Below are positions 53,692 through 64,000 of a DNA stretch of 64,000 nucleotides, in pieces (the first letter of the stretch is position 1; each line of letters starts with the position of its first letter). The translations under genes and the position numbers were made by a program. The notes below the pieces were generated by a model that was given only the letters and a program-made list of their open reading frames with translations, made no database searches and was not told the DNA's origin. The DNA lies in contig NW_026516357.1 in the NCBI RefSeq assembly GCF_025602895.1, forward strand, positions 27,313-91,312, in the 5' to 3' direction. The stretch is from Polychytrium aggregatum (Eukaryota; Chytridiomycota; Chytridiomycetes; Polychytriales).

Positions 53692-56600
53692 AGCCGTGCC
53701 CACCGCCTTCCGAAAGTGAAGACATTGGTAAGGTGCCTTTGGTAAGTACTGGGGAAGCAGTGATGTGCGGACAGCTTCGCCTTGCCTCTGGACCGGCGGA
53801 CACTCTCAGCTCTGGCATAGTACCCGTGGCACCTCTGGTGTCACTGGGAACTGCACCTCATCCACAGGTGCAAATACCTGAGCTGTCCTGCCAACCCTCG
53901 GCAAAGTTAACTGTCTGTGCTAGCCGCAACCCTGGTGCCGAAGCTGGTACCGAACCAAAGTCTTGTGTTTCGTCTGTTCGTCGTTGCTCGTTGGTTGTTC
54001 CCGTCGCTGTTCGTCTTCCTTCTGGTGATTCTCTGTCGTGCGAAGGACTTGTCGATTCTGGTGCCTCTGGCAACTTTATCGACGAGGACTTTGTTGCTCG
54101 ACACTCTGTCCCCACCTGCTCCAAGGCTTCGCCCTTGGCAGTGGAAGGCGTGGATGGTAAGCCGCTGTCGTCTGGCCCCATCCTCCGCGAGACTGCTCCA
54201 CTCGAGGTGATTCTCGGGGACGTCTCGCAACGCCTTCGGTTCGATGTGATCAGGTCTCCACATCAACCACTTATCCTTGGCTTTCCTTGGTTGCGCACCG
54301 CCGAGCCCAAGATTGTCTGGTCTCGCGGTCTTCTTTGTCTCCCTCCTTCTGTTGATTCCGACCCCTCTCCATGCACTACTTCTCTTTCGTCTTGCTCCAC
54401 TTCCTCCAATGTCACTCCCCTTCTTGATGATTCCACTCCTTTGATTGATCTAAGCTCCTCTCCTACGCTCCCACCTTCGTCTTCCCCTTCTTGTCTTGTT
54501 CCTCCCGAACCCCTTCGCTCTTCCCAAACCCCTTCTTCTGTTGTCAGTTCTCTTTCCCTCCTTGATGTACCTCCTCCTGTTGTTTGTTCTTCGGACATTG
54601 TTCAGAATAAAGTAACCGTCGAACATTATTCTGACCTTGTCCACGCCCCTCCTCTCAGCTCGGACGCTCCTCTCCGCGTCTGCAGCATTGATTACCGCTC
54701 GATGCGCGAGTCTTTGGATGCATGCAGGCATGGAACGCAACCCCTGACCATCTTTCAGGTCCATGTCCTGCCCACTGACGAGCCGAGCACTGCGACTGTC
54801 GAAGTGCCTGCGGAGTACAAGGACTTCCTGTCTGTTTTCTCTAAACAGGAAGCTGACTCCTTGCCTCCGCATCGCCCTTATGACTGCCCCATTGACTTGG
54901 AGCCGGGCAAGTCGCCAAAGTTCGGGCCTCTGTACTCACTGTCCGAGCCCGAACTTCACGCTCTGCGTGACTATCTCGACGAGAATCTTGCCAAGGGATT
55001 CGTTCGTCCTTCGTCGTCCCCAGCAGGCTCACCAATCCTCTTCGTCAAGAAGAAGGACGGCTCACTTCGTCTTTGCGTTGACTACCGCGCACTGAACGGT
55101 ATCACGGTAAAGAACCGTTACCCTTTACCGCTGATCGGCGAGCTGCTGGACCGACTTCGAGGCGCGAAGGTGTTCACTAAGCTGGACCTTCGTGGAGCCT
55201 ACAATCTGCTGCGCATCCGCTCCGGGGACGAGTGGAAGACAGCTTTCCGTACTCGATATGGGCACTTCGAGTACTTGGTGATGCCCTTTGGGCTCACCAA
55301 CGCGCCAGCGACGTTCCAGCACTTCATCAACGACGTCCTGCGCACCGAGTTGGACCAGTTCGCAATTGCGTATCTTGACGATATCTTGATCTACAGTGCT
55401 GATCCGTCGCAGCATGTAGAGCACGTCAAGCAGGTCCTCTCGAAGCTCCGAGCTGCAAAGCTGTATTGCAAGCTGGAGAAGTGCGAGTTCTCCAAAACCT
55501 CGGTCTCGTTCCTTGGTTTCATGGTCTCGCCCGAGGGCATCGGTATGGAGCGATCCAAGCTCTCTGCGATCTTGGATTGGCCCATACCGCGCAACATCTC
55601 GGATCTTCGATCCTTTGTCGGGTTTGCGAACTTCTATCGACGCTTCATCGATGGATACGCAAAGATCGCGGGGCCCATGACTCGGCTCTTCCGGAAGACG
55701 CATGGCTTCCAGTGGTCCCGCGAAGCCGATAAAGCATTCAGATCCTTGAAGGATGCCTTCGTTTCGGAGCCCGTTCTGGTGCATCCGGACCCATCCAAGC
55801 CGTTCGTCGTAGAGTCAGATGCGTCGGACTTTGCGCTTGGATGCGTGCTCTCCCAGCGGGGTGCTGATGATCGCCTTCATCCTTGCTCGTTCCATTCGCG
55901 GACACTCTCGAATGCTGAACGTAACTACAGCATATACGAGAAAGAGCTGTTGGCGATCAAGGAGGCTTTCGAGGCGTGGCGACACTACCTCGAAGGCGCC
56001 CAGCATCCCGTTGCCGTTCTGACCGATCACAAGAACTTGGAGTACCTGGCAACGGCTCGCATCCTAAACCAGCGTCATGCACGGTGGTCCCAGTTCTTGT
56101 CTCGGTTCGACATCCGCATCCAGTACCGTCCTGGTGCGAGGAACGGCAAGGCCGATGCCCTGTCTCGTCGCTCGGACTACATCCCTTCGTCGGCCTCCGT
56201 GTCGAGGGATCCGCCTCTGCTTCTCGATCCTGCCGCGGTGATACGCGTGCTCCGAAGCAGAGACGCCCGCTCTTCGGTTGCAAGTCGCAGTGACCCTGTG
56301 GATTTGCTGCAGCTCATAGCCGAAGAGCAGGCTCGGGATCCCGGTCTAGACAAATACCGTCGTGACCCGAAGTTCGTCTGGAATGGCCAGTACCTCACCT
56401 TCCAGAACAGGATTGTGGTCCCAGAGTCGTGCCGAGTTCCGGCGCTCAAGTCGTGCCATGACCCAGTCGCTGTGGGTCATCCAGGCATCCGACGGACTCT
56501 GGCTCTGGTATCGCGACAGTTTTGGTGGCAAACCTATCGGAAAGATGTCAAAGAGTACGTCTCGACGTGCGACACCTGTGCACGCTCGAAAGCTCCGCGA

Positions 56601-57104
56601 CACAAGCCGTTTGGGTTCCTGTTGCCACTCCAGACAGCCGATCGACCCTGGGGGACACTGACCATGGACTTTATCACTGATCTGCCAAAGTCCAAGGGTC
56701 ACACCTGCATCTTTGTGGTGGTATGCAGCCTCACAAAGATGGCACACTTTATGTCCTGGCGTTCACTGCCGTCGGCGGAGGAGACTGCGTCACTGTTCCT
56801 CGACAATGTCTTTCGTCTCCATGGCCTCCCCGACACAGTGGTTTCAGACCGAGGAAGTCAGTTCACCTCTCGGTTCTGGAAGGCACTCTGCACGCAGCTC
56901 GGGATCCAAACCAGTCTGTCCACGGCCTTCCATCCCCAGACCGATGGACAGACTGAGAGGGTCAACCAGGTCATCAACCAATACCTGCGCTGTTACACGT
57001 CGTATCAGCAAGATGACTGGGCCGAGCTGCTGCCGTTGGCCGAGTTCTCTTACAATAACCTCGAGAACTCGTCAACACATGCCTCGCCATTCTTGGCAAC
57101 CTAT
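53655..57104 (+). CDS. Pol polyprotein of gypsy A', truncated in integrase
   Basis: About 1150 residues in the -1 frame. Protease: [16 protein letters not shown] Ser/Pro/Leu-rich linker follows. Reverse transcriptase: [19 protein letters not shown] and [10 protein letters not shown]. RNase H: ESDASDFALGCVLS. Integrase zinc finger: HDPVAVGHPG...CDTCARSK, and catalytic MDFITDLP, SDRGSQFTS and HPQTDGQTERVN, so the DDE triad is still present. The reading frame ends four residues into the next LTR, at 57110. The chromodomain expected for this family is missing because gypsy B2 begins at 57105. Confidence 0.92.
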
Positions 57105-57895
57105 TGTTAGGGATAGCTCCTGCTTGTTCTCCACTTTAACTGCACACTTGGCTATTCTTTTGCCTTTCTGTTTGTTTGTGTGTAGCCTTGCAGTTCCCCT
57201 CCGATTTTCCGCCTTTTGCCTGTCTTTTCCGCTCCTTCCGCACTTCCGTTTTCCCGTGCTGCTCCGCTTCCTTTGTCTTCTTCGCACGCGCCGGTTTGTT
57301 TGTGCACGCGCCTTGCTGCGATTGGTTGCAATTCGGCTGCCGGTCATGTGTCCCCCCACCGGTGACTCATGACCTGCCTGACCGCCCCGATCTCTTGTTC
57401 ATCTCGCATGCATTTGCCCCAACCTTATACTTGACCAATCCGCTTCTTGGACGTTGAGTCACATTGCTTCGCCTTTGCACGTTTCTCCTGCCAGGTGCTT
57501 CGCTTTTGCTTGCGCCTCTCTCGCTTTGGTTCTCTGCCTGTCTCGGTGGTCCTTCTCGGCCCTCGTTCGTGCATCGCCCCCTTCGCCCTGCTCGATCGCC
57601 CACTTTTCCCTCCCTTGGCCGCCCTTCGCTGCCAAGTCCGGACTTGTCTATAAATAGCCTGACCCCCGCGATGTGTAGTCGAACCTTAGCGTTCAAAATA
57701 GGACTAAATAAAGTGCCTTCTACTTTATTCTCTGAGTGTTCCTCACGTCTCATTTCGAGACAAGTCTTATCTTGAACGGATCTTTGCTTCCCTCGCTCCC
57801 TCTCCGAGTCCACTTCGGACTCTACCCTTGCTTTCCCTGAGCTCACTTCGAGCTCACTTCTTCTTTTGCCGTTGAGTCCCCTTTGGACTCTAACA
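57105..57895 (+). repeat. 5' LTR of gypsy B2
   Basis: 791 bp, TGTTAG...CTAACA, with the TATA box and hairpin series of B1. One U5 hairpin arm differs (CCCTTTGGACTC). Confidence 0.95.
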
Positions 57896-57966
57896 TCATT
57901 TTGAACGCTCCCTCTTGGCTTCCCGGCCTTTCTTCTTCTTTCGCCTCTCTTTCCCTCGTCGATCCG

Positions 57967-58920
57967 ATGGCTGAGCCTGCTGCACCCCCGGCAGATCTCA
58001 ATGCGTACCTGGCGCGCATGGAGGAGCGTATGAACGCCCTCATGACCCAGAACGCTGCTCTCCATCGTCAGATCCAAGATCTGCAAGCTCCCGCCGCCGC
58101 TCCCCGCCAAGTCTACCAGGTGAACAAGCCCAAGGAGTTCCTAGGTTCCCGCGACGAGACGACGGCCTTCCTCGCCCAGTGCCACCTCGTCTTCCTCGCC
58201 GATCCTGCCTTCTTTGCGCCCGAGCGCCAGAAGGTCCTTTATGCCACCTCCTTCCTCCGCGGCGAAGCTTTCAAATGGTACGAGGCCGCCTTTTATATGG
58301 CCAACCGCTTCCCGGCTTCCTTCGCGGATTTTGAAGTTGCCCTCAAGTCGACCTTCGGTGAGGACACGGCCTCCTCGCAAGATAAGGCCTTGAACGACCT
58401 CAAACGCTTGGTCCAGCTCAAGTCCTGCCAAGCCTTCGCCACCCGCTTCGTCCAGCTCGCCGCCCGCGTCCAGACTGACGAACCCACCAAGATGCACTTC
58501 TTCAAGGAGGGTTTGAAGTCTGAGGTCAAGTTCCACCTCATCGGTCTCCGCCCCGCTCCCGCTTCCTTGCCCGAGTTGATCAAGGCAGCGGTCGAGTACG
58601 ACGATGCCCTCCATCGTCTCAAGGTCTCCTCCCGTTCCCAACCTCCTCCTCCTTCTTCTCGCTCTGCTCCCCATCACCACCATTCTCCCGCGCATGTTTC
58701 TTCTTCCTCCTCTTCTGCACCCACTCCCATGGACCTTGACTCTGTCTCGGTCCGCCCTGCTAAGCTCTCCGACGTCGAGAAAAAGCGACGTCGTGAGCAG
58801 GGTCTCTGCTTGTACTGCGGGGAAAAGTCTTGTCCCGGCAGTCGCGATGTTCAGCAGTGCCCGGTTCTGGTCAAACGGAACTCGGGAAATGCTCACAGCC
58901 GAGCAGCACCTCGCAAGTAA
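57967..58920 (+). CDS. Gag polyprotein of gypsy B2
   Basis: 317 residues, start ATG 57967. The protein looks the same as the B1 Gag, and the nucleotide differences I find between the two, mostly in the first half, are silent. It has the same coiled start, capsid domain, Pro/Ser/His linker and the unusual His-less Cys cluster (CLYCGEKSC), which is therefore a family trait and not a mutation of one copy. GGGAAAT at 58884-58890 and the hairpin around the stop (58918-58920) are kept. Confidence 0.92.
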   Translation: MAEPAAPPADLNAYLARMEERMNALMTQNAALHRQIQDLQAPAAAPRQVYQVNKPKEFLGSRDETTAFLAQCHLVFLADPAFFAPERQKVLYATSFLRGEAFKWYEAAFYMANRFPASFADFEVALKSTFGEDTASSQDKALNDLKRLVQLKSCQAFATRFVQLAARVQTDEPTKMHFFKEGLKSEVKFHLIGLRPAPASLPELIKAAVEYDDALHRLKVSSRSQPPPPSSRSAPHHHHSPAHVSSSSSSAPTPMDLDSVSVRPAKLSDVEKKRRREQGLCLYCGEKSCPGSRDVQQCPVLVKRNSGNAHSRAAPRK

Positions 58921-61900
58921 GCGAGGTGGTCTGTTCGGCGATACGAACATCTTCCCCCTCTGACTCGTCACTATCGGACGATAAGCTTCTTCTTCCGGCC
59001 ACTCTTATCGTCATGAGTCTTTCTGGCCCGGTCTCCATCTCCCTTTCTGTTTTTATTGATGATGGATGTTCCGCTCTTGCCCTCATTGATCCTGCCTTTG
59101 CCGATCTCCATAAACTCTCTCTTATCCCTCTTTCTACTCCTTACTCCGTTTCCCTTGCTGATGGTTCTTCGGCCGGTTTCATTCGTTTCCAAACCGCGCC
59201 TTTGACTCTGACCATTGGTTCCCACACCGAGTCGATTTCTTTTCTTGTGACTCGACTCTCCACCACTCCCATCACTCTTGGTCTTCCCTGGATGCGCTTG
59301 CATAATCCAGTTGTTAATTGGAAGTCCCTCTCCCTTTCATTCTCCGATCCCTCTTGCCTTGCTGATGGACACATCCTCGCGGATGTCTCTGCTTCTTCCT
59401 TGGACACTCCGTCCGCTTCCGGCTCCTCGCCTCCCCCTTCGGGCACTTCGCCTTTGACTCCTCCTCCCTCCGGTCCGTCCCTTACACCGGTTCCCTCCTT
59501 TGGCACTTCGCCTTCCCTTTCTTCCCGCCTTGACTCTGCTTCGCTTTCTGAAGAGCCAACGGCTTTATCTTCACCCGACATTGAGCTCGTTAATGCGGCG
59601 AGTCTTCTCCGTCTTGCACGGGAAGACAAGCTCGACATTTTCGCTGCCCAAATGGATATCCGTCCTCCTTCGCCGGAGACGTATCCTACGGTGTCGATAA
59701 GGTCCGTGCTCACGACGAAGGTGTATGCCGAGTCTGGCACCCCTGTTGACTCTCGAGGCGTCCCACTCAAATACAATGAGTTTGGCGACGTTTTCAGCCT
59801 CAAGTCTGACCCTCCTTCTTCCTTGCCTCCTCAGCGTCCGTATGACTTGTCCATTGAGTTTGTACGGACCGAGGATGGAAAGGAACCTCGTTTGCCAAAG
59901 CCGGGGAAAGTCTATCCTTTGTCCCCGGCCGAGGAATCTGCTCTTTCGGAGTATCTGACCAACGCCCTCGCACGTGGTTGGATCTCCAAATCCTCTTCTC
60001 CCGTTGGTGCTCCCTGCTTCTTCGTGAAGAAGCCCAATGGTGGTCTTCGCCTTTGCGTCGACTACCGAGGCCTCAATGCCATCACGAAGAAGAACCGTTA
60101 CCCACTTCCCCTCTTCCAGGATCTTCTGGATAAACTTCCTTCTGCCCGCGTCTTCTCACACCTCGACCTTCCTGATGCTTACCACTTGGTTCGTGTCAAG
60201 AAGGGCGATGAGTGGAAGACTGCTTTTGTTTGCAAATCTGGCTCATTTGAGTACAATGTTATCCCCTTTGGTCTTTCGAATGCCCCCGCTGCTTTTCAGT
60301 TTTTTATGAACGACATCTTCTCGGACCTCCTTGGTGTCTGTGTTGTCATTTATCTTGACGACATCCTGATCTTCTCAAAAGATCCCCAGGAGCATGAGGA
60401 GCATGTTAAGCTTGTTCTCTCTCGCCTTCGTGAACACTCCCTTAAGGTCAATCCGGCCAAGTGTTCTTTTGACCTTTCTGAAGTTGACTTTCTCGGCATG
60501 ATCATTTCTGCCGATGGCATCAAAATGGACCCTGCCAAGGTCGAGGCCGTTTCCCTTTGGCCTGTTCCCTCTTCTGCTCGCGATATCCAAGTCTTTATTG
60601 GTTTCGCAAACTTTTACCGCCGCTTCGTCAAGGACTTTTCCGCACTTGCTCGTCCTTTGACTTCCCTCACTACCAAATCCTCCACCTTCTCTTGGTCTCC
60701 CGAGGCCCAAGAGGCTTTTGATTCTCTTAAACTTTCCTTCACTTCCGCACCTATTCTTCGATACTTTGATTTCTCTAAACCCGCTGTCATCGAGCCCGAT
60801 GCTTCTGACTTTGCTTTGGGTGCCGTCCTTTCTCAGTTTGACCCTGACGGCGCTCTTCACCCCGTTGCTTTTCACTCTCGGCAATTCCGTCCCGCCGAGG
60901 TGAATTATGACACTCACGACAAAGAGCTCCTCGCCATTGTCGATTCCTTTACCGCCTGGCGTCATTACTTGATGGCTGCCGACCCTGATATTCCCACTCT
61001 TGTTTTCTCTGATCATCAGAACCTTACCCGGTTCACTGCCGCTTCTCAACTTTCTCGCCGCCAGTTCCGGTGGGCCCAATTCCTTTCTGACTTTGCTTTT
61101 CGCATTTACCACCGCCCTGGTCGTCTCAACACCAAAGCCGATGCTCTCAGTCGCCGTTCTGACTTTGAGATAAAGCCTGGTGACTCCCTCCACTCCACCA
61201 ACTTCCTTCAGCTGTTCGAGTCTATTTCTCTCGACAGCATCACTGTTATCGGCTCGAATCCCGACTTTCTTTCCGAGATTCGAGCTGCCACCCTTTCTTG
61301 TTCCCTCCTTTCTGACTTTAACGCCAAACGTCTTGATGGCGATTACTCCTTCCGTGACGGTCTCCTTTACTTTAAAGACCTGATCGTTGTCCCTTCCCCC
61401 GAGCTCCAGCTCAAAGTGTTTGAGCAACGTCACTGCTCCGCTGCCGCTGGTCACTTTGGTCTTGCCAAGACCGTTGAGCTCGTCTCCCGGGACTTTCACT
61501 GGCCCCGGCTTCGTAAGTCTGTGCGTCGCTTCATTGCTAATTGTGAAGCGTGCCAGCGAGCCAAGCCGTCCCGTCACTCCCCTTATGGTTTACTTCATCC
61601 TCTCCCCGTTCCTTCCGAACGTTGGTGGGACCTGTCGATGGACTTCATCACGGATCTCCCACCTTCGAACGGTTTTGACTCGATCTTCGTGGTTAAGGAC
61701 CGCCTGTCCAAACAAGCACACTTTGTGCCCACCACGAAGACGGTTACAGGCGAGCAAACCGCCGAACTCTTCCTCTCCCACATCTTCCGCTTGCATGGTT
61801 GTCCCCGGTCTATTGTTTCGGACCGAGGAACTCAGTTTACTTCGGCCTTCTGGAGGCGCTTCAATGAGCTTCTGAAGACGAAGATTTCCCTTTCTTCTGC

Positions 61901-62708
61901 CTTCCACCCCGAGACCGACGGTTCGACCGAGGTTCTCAACCAGGTCATCGAGCAGTATTTGCGTATCCATTGCAATTACCTGCAAGACGACTGGACCCTT
62001 CACCTTCCCCTTGCCGAGTTCACTTACAACAACTCGGAAAACACCTCCACTGGCATGACTCCCTTCTTTGCAGTCCATGGCCATCACCCCATTTTCGATC
62101 CCTCTATCATTCGTGATCCCTCTGTTGTGCCCTCTGCCGAAGAACGTGTCGACCGACTTCAGACCGTTCTCGAGGATCTCAAGGCCAACCTCCGGGTTGC
62201 CCAAGAGTCCTACACTGTGCAGGCCAACAAATCCCGTCTCCCCACTCCCGACATCTCCGTTGGCGACCTCGTTTTTCTGGATCGTCGCCACATTCGCACC
62301 CTTCGTCCCTCCAACAAGCTTGACCAGAAAAAGCTTGGCCCCTTTAAAGTTCTTCGCCGCATCAACCCCGTTGCCTTTGAGCTTAAACTCCCTTCCACAC
62401 TTAAAGTTCACCCCGTTTTCCATGTATCCCTCCTTGAACCCCGAACGAAGGACATTGTTCCCGAGTTCACCCAACCAGAACCACCTCCCATTCTTGTTAA
62501 CTCCCAGGAAGAGTTTGAGGTCGAGACTGTTCTCGATTCTCGGCTCTTCCGTGGTCGCTTACAGTACTTGGTTCAGTGGAAGGGCTATTCCGAGACTGAC
62601 CGGTCTTGGGAGCCCGCTGCCAATGTTTCCCACGCCACTGATCTTGTTGCTGACTTCCACCTTCGCTATCCCTCAAAGCCGAAGGCGACGTCCGGAGTTC
62701 GTCGCTAA
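58890..62708 (+). CDS. Pol polyprotein of gypsy B2
   Basis: Same domains as the B1 Pol: protease-like FIDDGCSALALID, reverse transcriptase with YLDDILIFSK, RNase H, integrase with HHCC and DDE residues, and a chromodomain (LQYLVQWKGYSETDRSWEP). Only a few residues differ from B1 (for example HRPYD to QRPYD before the RT, LSSARV to LPSARV, and IVIPS to IVVPS after the RNase H). The DDG in place of DSG in the protease is kept in both copies. The frame is intact to the stop at 62708, so B2 looks as capable as B1 despite its unusual flanks. Confidence 0.93.
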   Translation, partial: CSQPSSTSQVSEVVCSAIRTSSPSDSSLSDDKLLLPATLIVMSLSGPVSISLSVFIDDGCSALALIDPAFADLHKLSLIPLSTPYSVSLADGSSAGFIRFQTAPLTLTIGSHTESISFLVTRLSTTPITLGLPWMRLHNPVVNWKSLSLSFSDPSCLADGHILADVSASSLDTPSASGSSPPPSGTSPLTPPPSGPSLTPVPSFGTSPSLSSRLDSASLSEEPTALSSPDIELVNAASLLRLAREDKLDIFAAQMDIRPPSPETYPTVSIRSVLTTKVYAESGTPVDSRGVPLKYNEFGDVFSLKSDPPSSLPPQRPYDLSIEFVRTEDGKEPRLPKPGKVYPLSPAEESALSEYLTNALARGWISKSSSPVGAPCFFVKKPNGGLRLCVDYRGLNAITKKNRYPLPLFQDLLDKLPSARVFSHLDLPDAYHLVRVKKGDEWKTAFVCKSGSFEYNVIPFGLSNAPAAFQFFMNDIFSDLLGVCVVIYLDDILIFSKDPQEHEEHVKLVLSRLREHSLKVNPAKCSFDLSEVDFLGMIISADGIKMDPAKVEAVSLWPVPSSARDIQVFIGFANFYRRFVKDFSALARPLTSLTTKSSTFSWSPEAQEAFDSLKLSFTSAPILRYFDFSKPAVIEPDASDFALGAVLSQFDPDGALHPVAFHSRQFRPAEVNYDTHDKELLAIVDSFTAWRHYLMAADPDIPTLVFSDHQNLTRFTAASQLSRRQFRWAQFLSDFAFRIYHRPGRLNTKADALSRRSDFEIKPGDSLHSTNFLQLFESISLDSITVIGSNPDFLSEIRAATLSCSLLSDFNAKRLDGDYSFRDGLLYFKDLIVVPSPELQLKVFEQRHCSAAAGHFGLAKTVELVSRDFHWPRLRKSVRRFIANCEACQRAKPSRHSPYGLLHPLPVPSERWWDLSMDFITDLPPSNGFDSIFVVKDRLSKQAHFVPTTKTVTGEQTAELFLSHIFRLHGCPRSIVSDRGTQFTSAFWRRFNELLKTKISLSSAFHPETDGSTEVLNQVIEQYLRIHCNYLQDDWTLHLPLAEFTYNNSENTSTGMTPFFAVHGHHPIFDPSIIRDPSVVPSAEERVDRLQTVLEDLKANLRVAQESYTVQANKSRLPTPDISVGDLVFLDRRHIRTLRPSNKLDQKKLGPFKVLRRINPVAFELKLPSTLKVHPVFHVSLLEPRTKDIVPEFTQPEPPPILVNSQEEFEVETVLDSRLFRGRLQYLVQWKGYSETDRSWEPAANVSHATDLVADFHLRYPSKPKATSGVRR

Positions 62709-62720
62709 GGAAGGGGATGA

Positions 62721-63510
62721 TGTTAGGGATAGCTCCTGCTTGTTCTCCACTTTGACTGCACACTTGGCTATTCTTTTGCCTTTCTGTTTGTTTGTGTGTA
62801 GCCTTGCAGTTCCCCTCCGATTTTCCGCCTTTTGCCTGTCCTTTTCCGCTCCTTCCGCACTTCCGTTTCCCGCGCTGCTCCGCTTCCTTTGTCTTCTTCG
62901 CACGCGCCGGTTTGTTTGTGCACGCGCCTTGCTGCGATTGGTTGCAATTCGGCTGCCGGTCATGTGTCCCCCCACCGGTGACTCATGACCTGCCTGACCG
63001 CCCCGATCTCTTGTTCATCTCGCATGCATTTGCCCCAACCTTATACTTGACCAATCCGCTTCTTGGACGTTGAGTCACATTGCTTCGCCTTTGCACGTTT
63101 CTCCTGCCAGGTGCTTCGCTTTTGCTTGCGCCTCTCTCGCTTTGGTTCTCTGCCTGTCTCGGTGGGTCCTTCTCGGCCCTCGTTCGTGCATCGCCCCCTT
63201 CGCCCTGCTCGATCGCCCACTTTTCCCTCCCTTGGCCGCCCTTCGCTGCCAAGTCCGGACTTGTCTATAAATAGCCTGACCCCCGCGATGTGTAGTCGAA
63301 CCTTAGCGTTCAAAATAGGACTTAAATAAAGTGCCTTCTACTTTATTCTTGAGTGTTCCTCACGTCTCATTCGAGACTAGTCTTATCTTGAACGGATCTT
63401 TGCTTCCCTCGCTCCCTCTCCGAGTCCACTTCGGACTTACCCTTGCCTTCCCTGAGCTCACTTCGAGCTCACTTCTTCTTTTGCCGTTGAGTCCCCTTCG
63501 GACTCTAACA
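62721..63510 (+). repeat. 3' LTR of gypsy B2, with many small indels
   Basis: 790 bp. Compared with its own 5' LTR it shows at least six one- or two-base indels, mostly in short homopolymers (for example near 62840, 63165, 63322, 63349, 63371 and 63436), whereas the B1 LTRs show none. Confidence 0.92.
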
Positions 63511-64000
63511 GGACTGGGTCTTGGTCTTGGGGACGGCAGGAGGCAAGGCAGGACTGGGCTTGGGCACGGCAGGAGGCAAGGCAGGGAGGATCTCGGGCAC
63601 GGCTGGGGACTTGGCTGGGGCTCGGCAGGAACAATCTTGGACTCGGGCAGGGACACGGCAGGCTCGGCGGGGACCTCAGCAGGGGACTCGGCAGGGCTGG
63701 ACCTAGAGGACTGTGGCTCGGAGAGAACGGGGAGGCCAAACTGTGGATAGAGGTGCAAGGCAAGAAAATAGAGTCATGGTGCCAGTCAAAGTAGGGTTTG
63801 TGTTTCTTTCCAATCATACCCAAGATGATCGGGTATGAAGCCAAGGGAATCAGCGCGAACGAGATGTTCATAGTGGCTGATGCCTGTGATCATAGAAACA
63901 CAAACTCCAAGACTAGACTCCATCGAGAGCCATCGGCAAGAGTGATGACGAAAGAAGTTTCAAAGGTGGGGAGAGCGTGGGTTGCGGCGAATCCAGTGTC
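63511..64000 (-). pseudogene. Inverted fragment of gypsy C pol (protease and proline-rich linker)
   Basis: Matches, in reverse orientation, about 27073-27556 of gypsy C: the AESPAEVP/LPPAVPKP linker and the protease stretch. Several small deletions relative to gypsy C (near 63629, 63720, 63808 and 63862) break the reading frame. It continues beyond the window. Confidence 0.88.

Larger units (their letters stand above)
52097..57104 (+). mobile_element. Ty3/gypsy retrotransposon A', 3' end missing (cut by gypsy B2)
   Basis: 5' LTR, gag, and pol up to the integrase core, where it meets gypsy B2. It is nearly identical to the inverted copy at 1-3309. The integrase C-terminus, chromodomain and 3' LTR are absent from the window, and no target duplication can be tested. 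Confidence 0.95.
57105..63510 (+). mobile_element. Complete Ty3/gypsy chromovirus B2 with unmatched flanks
   Basis: 6406 bp, same family as B1, with 791- and 790-bp LTRs sharing subfamily differences from B1 (for example CTGCACACTTGGCTATTC). The left flank is gypsy A' pol (CCTAT) and the right flank is inverted gypsy C pol (GGACT), so there is no target duplication. Gag and pol are intact. Confidence 0.95.

Noticed and set aside
1-64000. CRISPR arrays, rRNA and tRNA genes
   Set aside because: No regularly spaced short repeats, no rRNA-like stretches and no convincing cloverleaf were seen on either strand by eye.

Overview
The window looks like an endogenous giant-virus (nucleocytoplasmic large DNA virus, NCLDV) segment inside a eukaryotic genome, most plausibly an early-diverging fungus. 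The viral side rests on an NCLDV-type major capsid protein, a second virion protein, a viral-style RNase III, an adenain/Ulp1-type maturation protease, a large Ser/Thr/Gly-rich virion or fibre-like protein, and tightly packed or overlapping genes on both strands. The eukaryotic side rests on chromodomain Ty3/gypsy retrotransposons of fungal type, a gene with a clear spliceosomal intron, and Sel1, kinase, F-box, TPR and LRR proteins. The fungal assignment is inference.

Layout. 1-3309: 5' part of a Ty3/gypsy element (family A, minus strand). 3490-7278: a Tc1/mariner-IS630 type element carrying a DD34E transposase and a Fanzor (eukaryotic TnpB-like RNA-guided nuclease). 7523-16076: a virion protein gene split by a complete gypsy element B1 (8353-14759, TSD GTCGC). 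16078-16977: RNase III. 17113-18360: major capsid protein. 18591-22377: second transposase-Fanzor copy. 22437-24366: two paralogous Cys-cluster genes, one with tandem HNH-like domains, ended by an orphan transposon terminus at 24587. 24714-33041: a kinase-Sel1 gene (one 67-nt intron) split by complete gypsy element C (24918-31253, TSD CTCGG). 33344-44519: TPR, kinase, basic, F-box/Sel1, Sel1, LRR, ParB-like and small membrane proteins, two of the genes carrying +1 frameshifts. 44491-52101: virus-like block (virion-type proteins, protease, basic proteins, RING protein), ended by gypsy A' at 52097. 52097-57104: gypsy A', cut by gypsy B2 (57105-63510). 63511-64000: inverted fragment of gypsy C.

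How it fits together. Capsid, protease and virion proteins form a recognisable morphogenesis set. Many of these genes share a T6-9-C tract 20-45 nt before the start codon, a candidate viral promoter; the Fanzor genes carry a very similar tract. The retrotransposons are young (matching LTRs, intact reading frames) and have disrupted at least two genes cleanly and truncated a third. Each of the three gypsy families appears to make Pol by -1 frameshifting at a GG(G/A)AAA(C/T) heptamer with a hairpin around the gag stop. The last 1.3 kb carries many one- and two-base indels and may be low-quality sequence.
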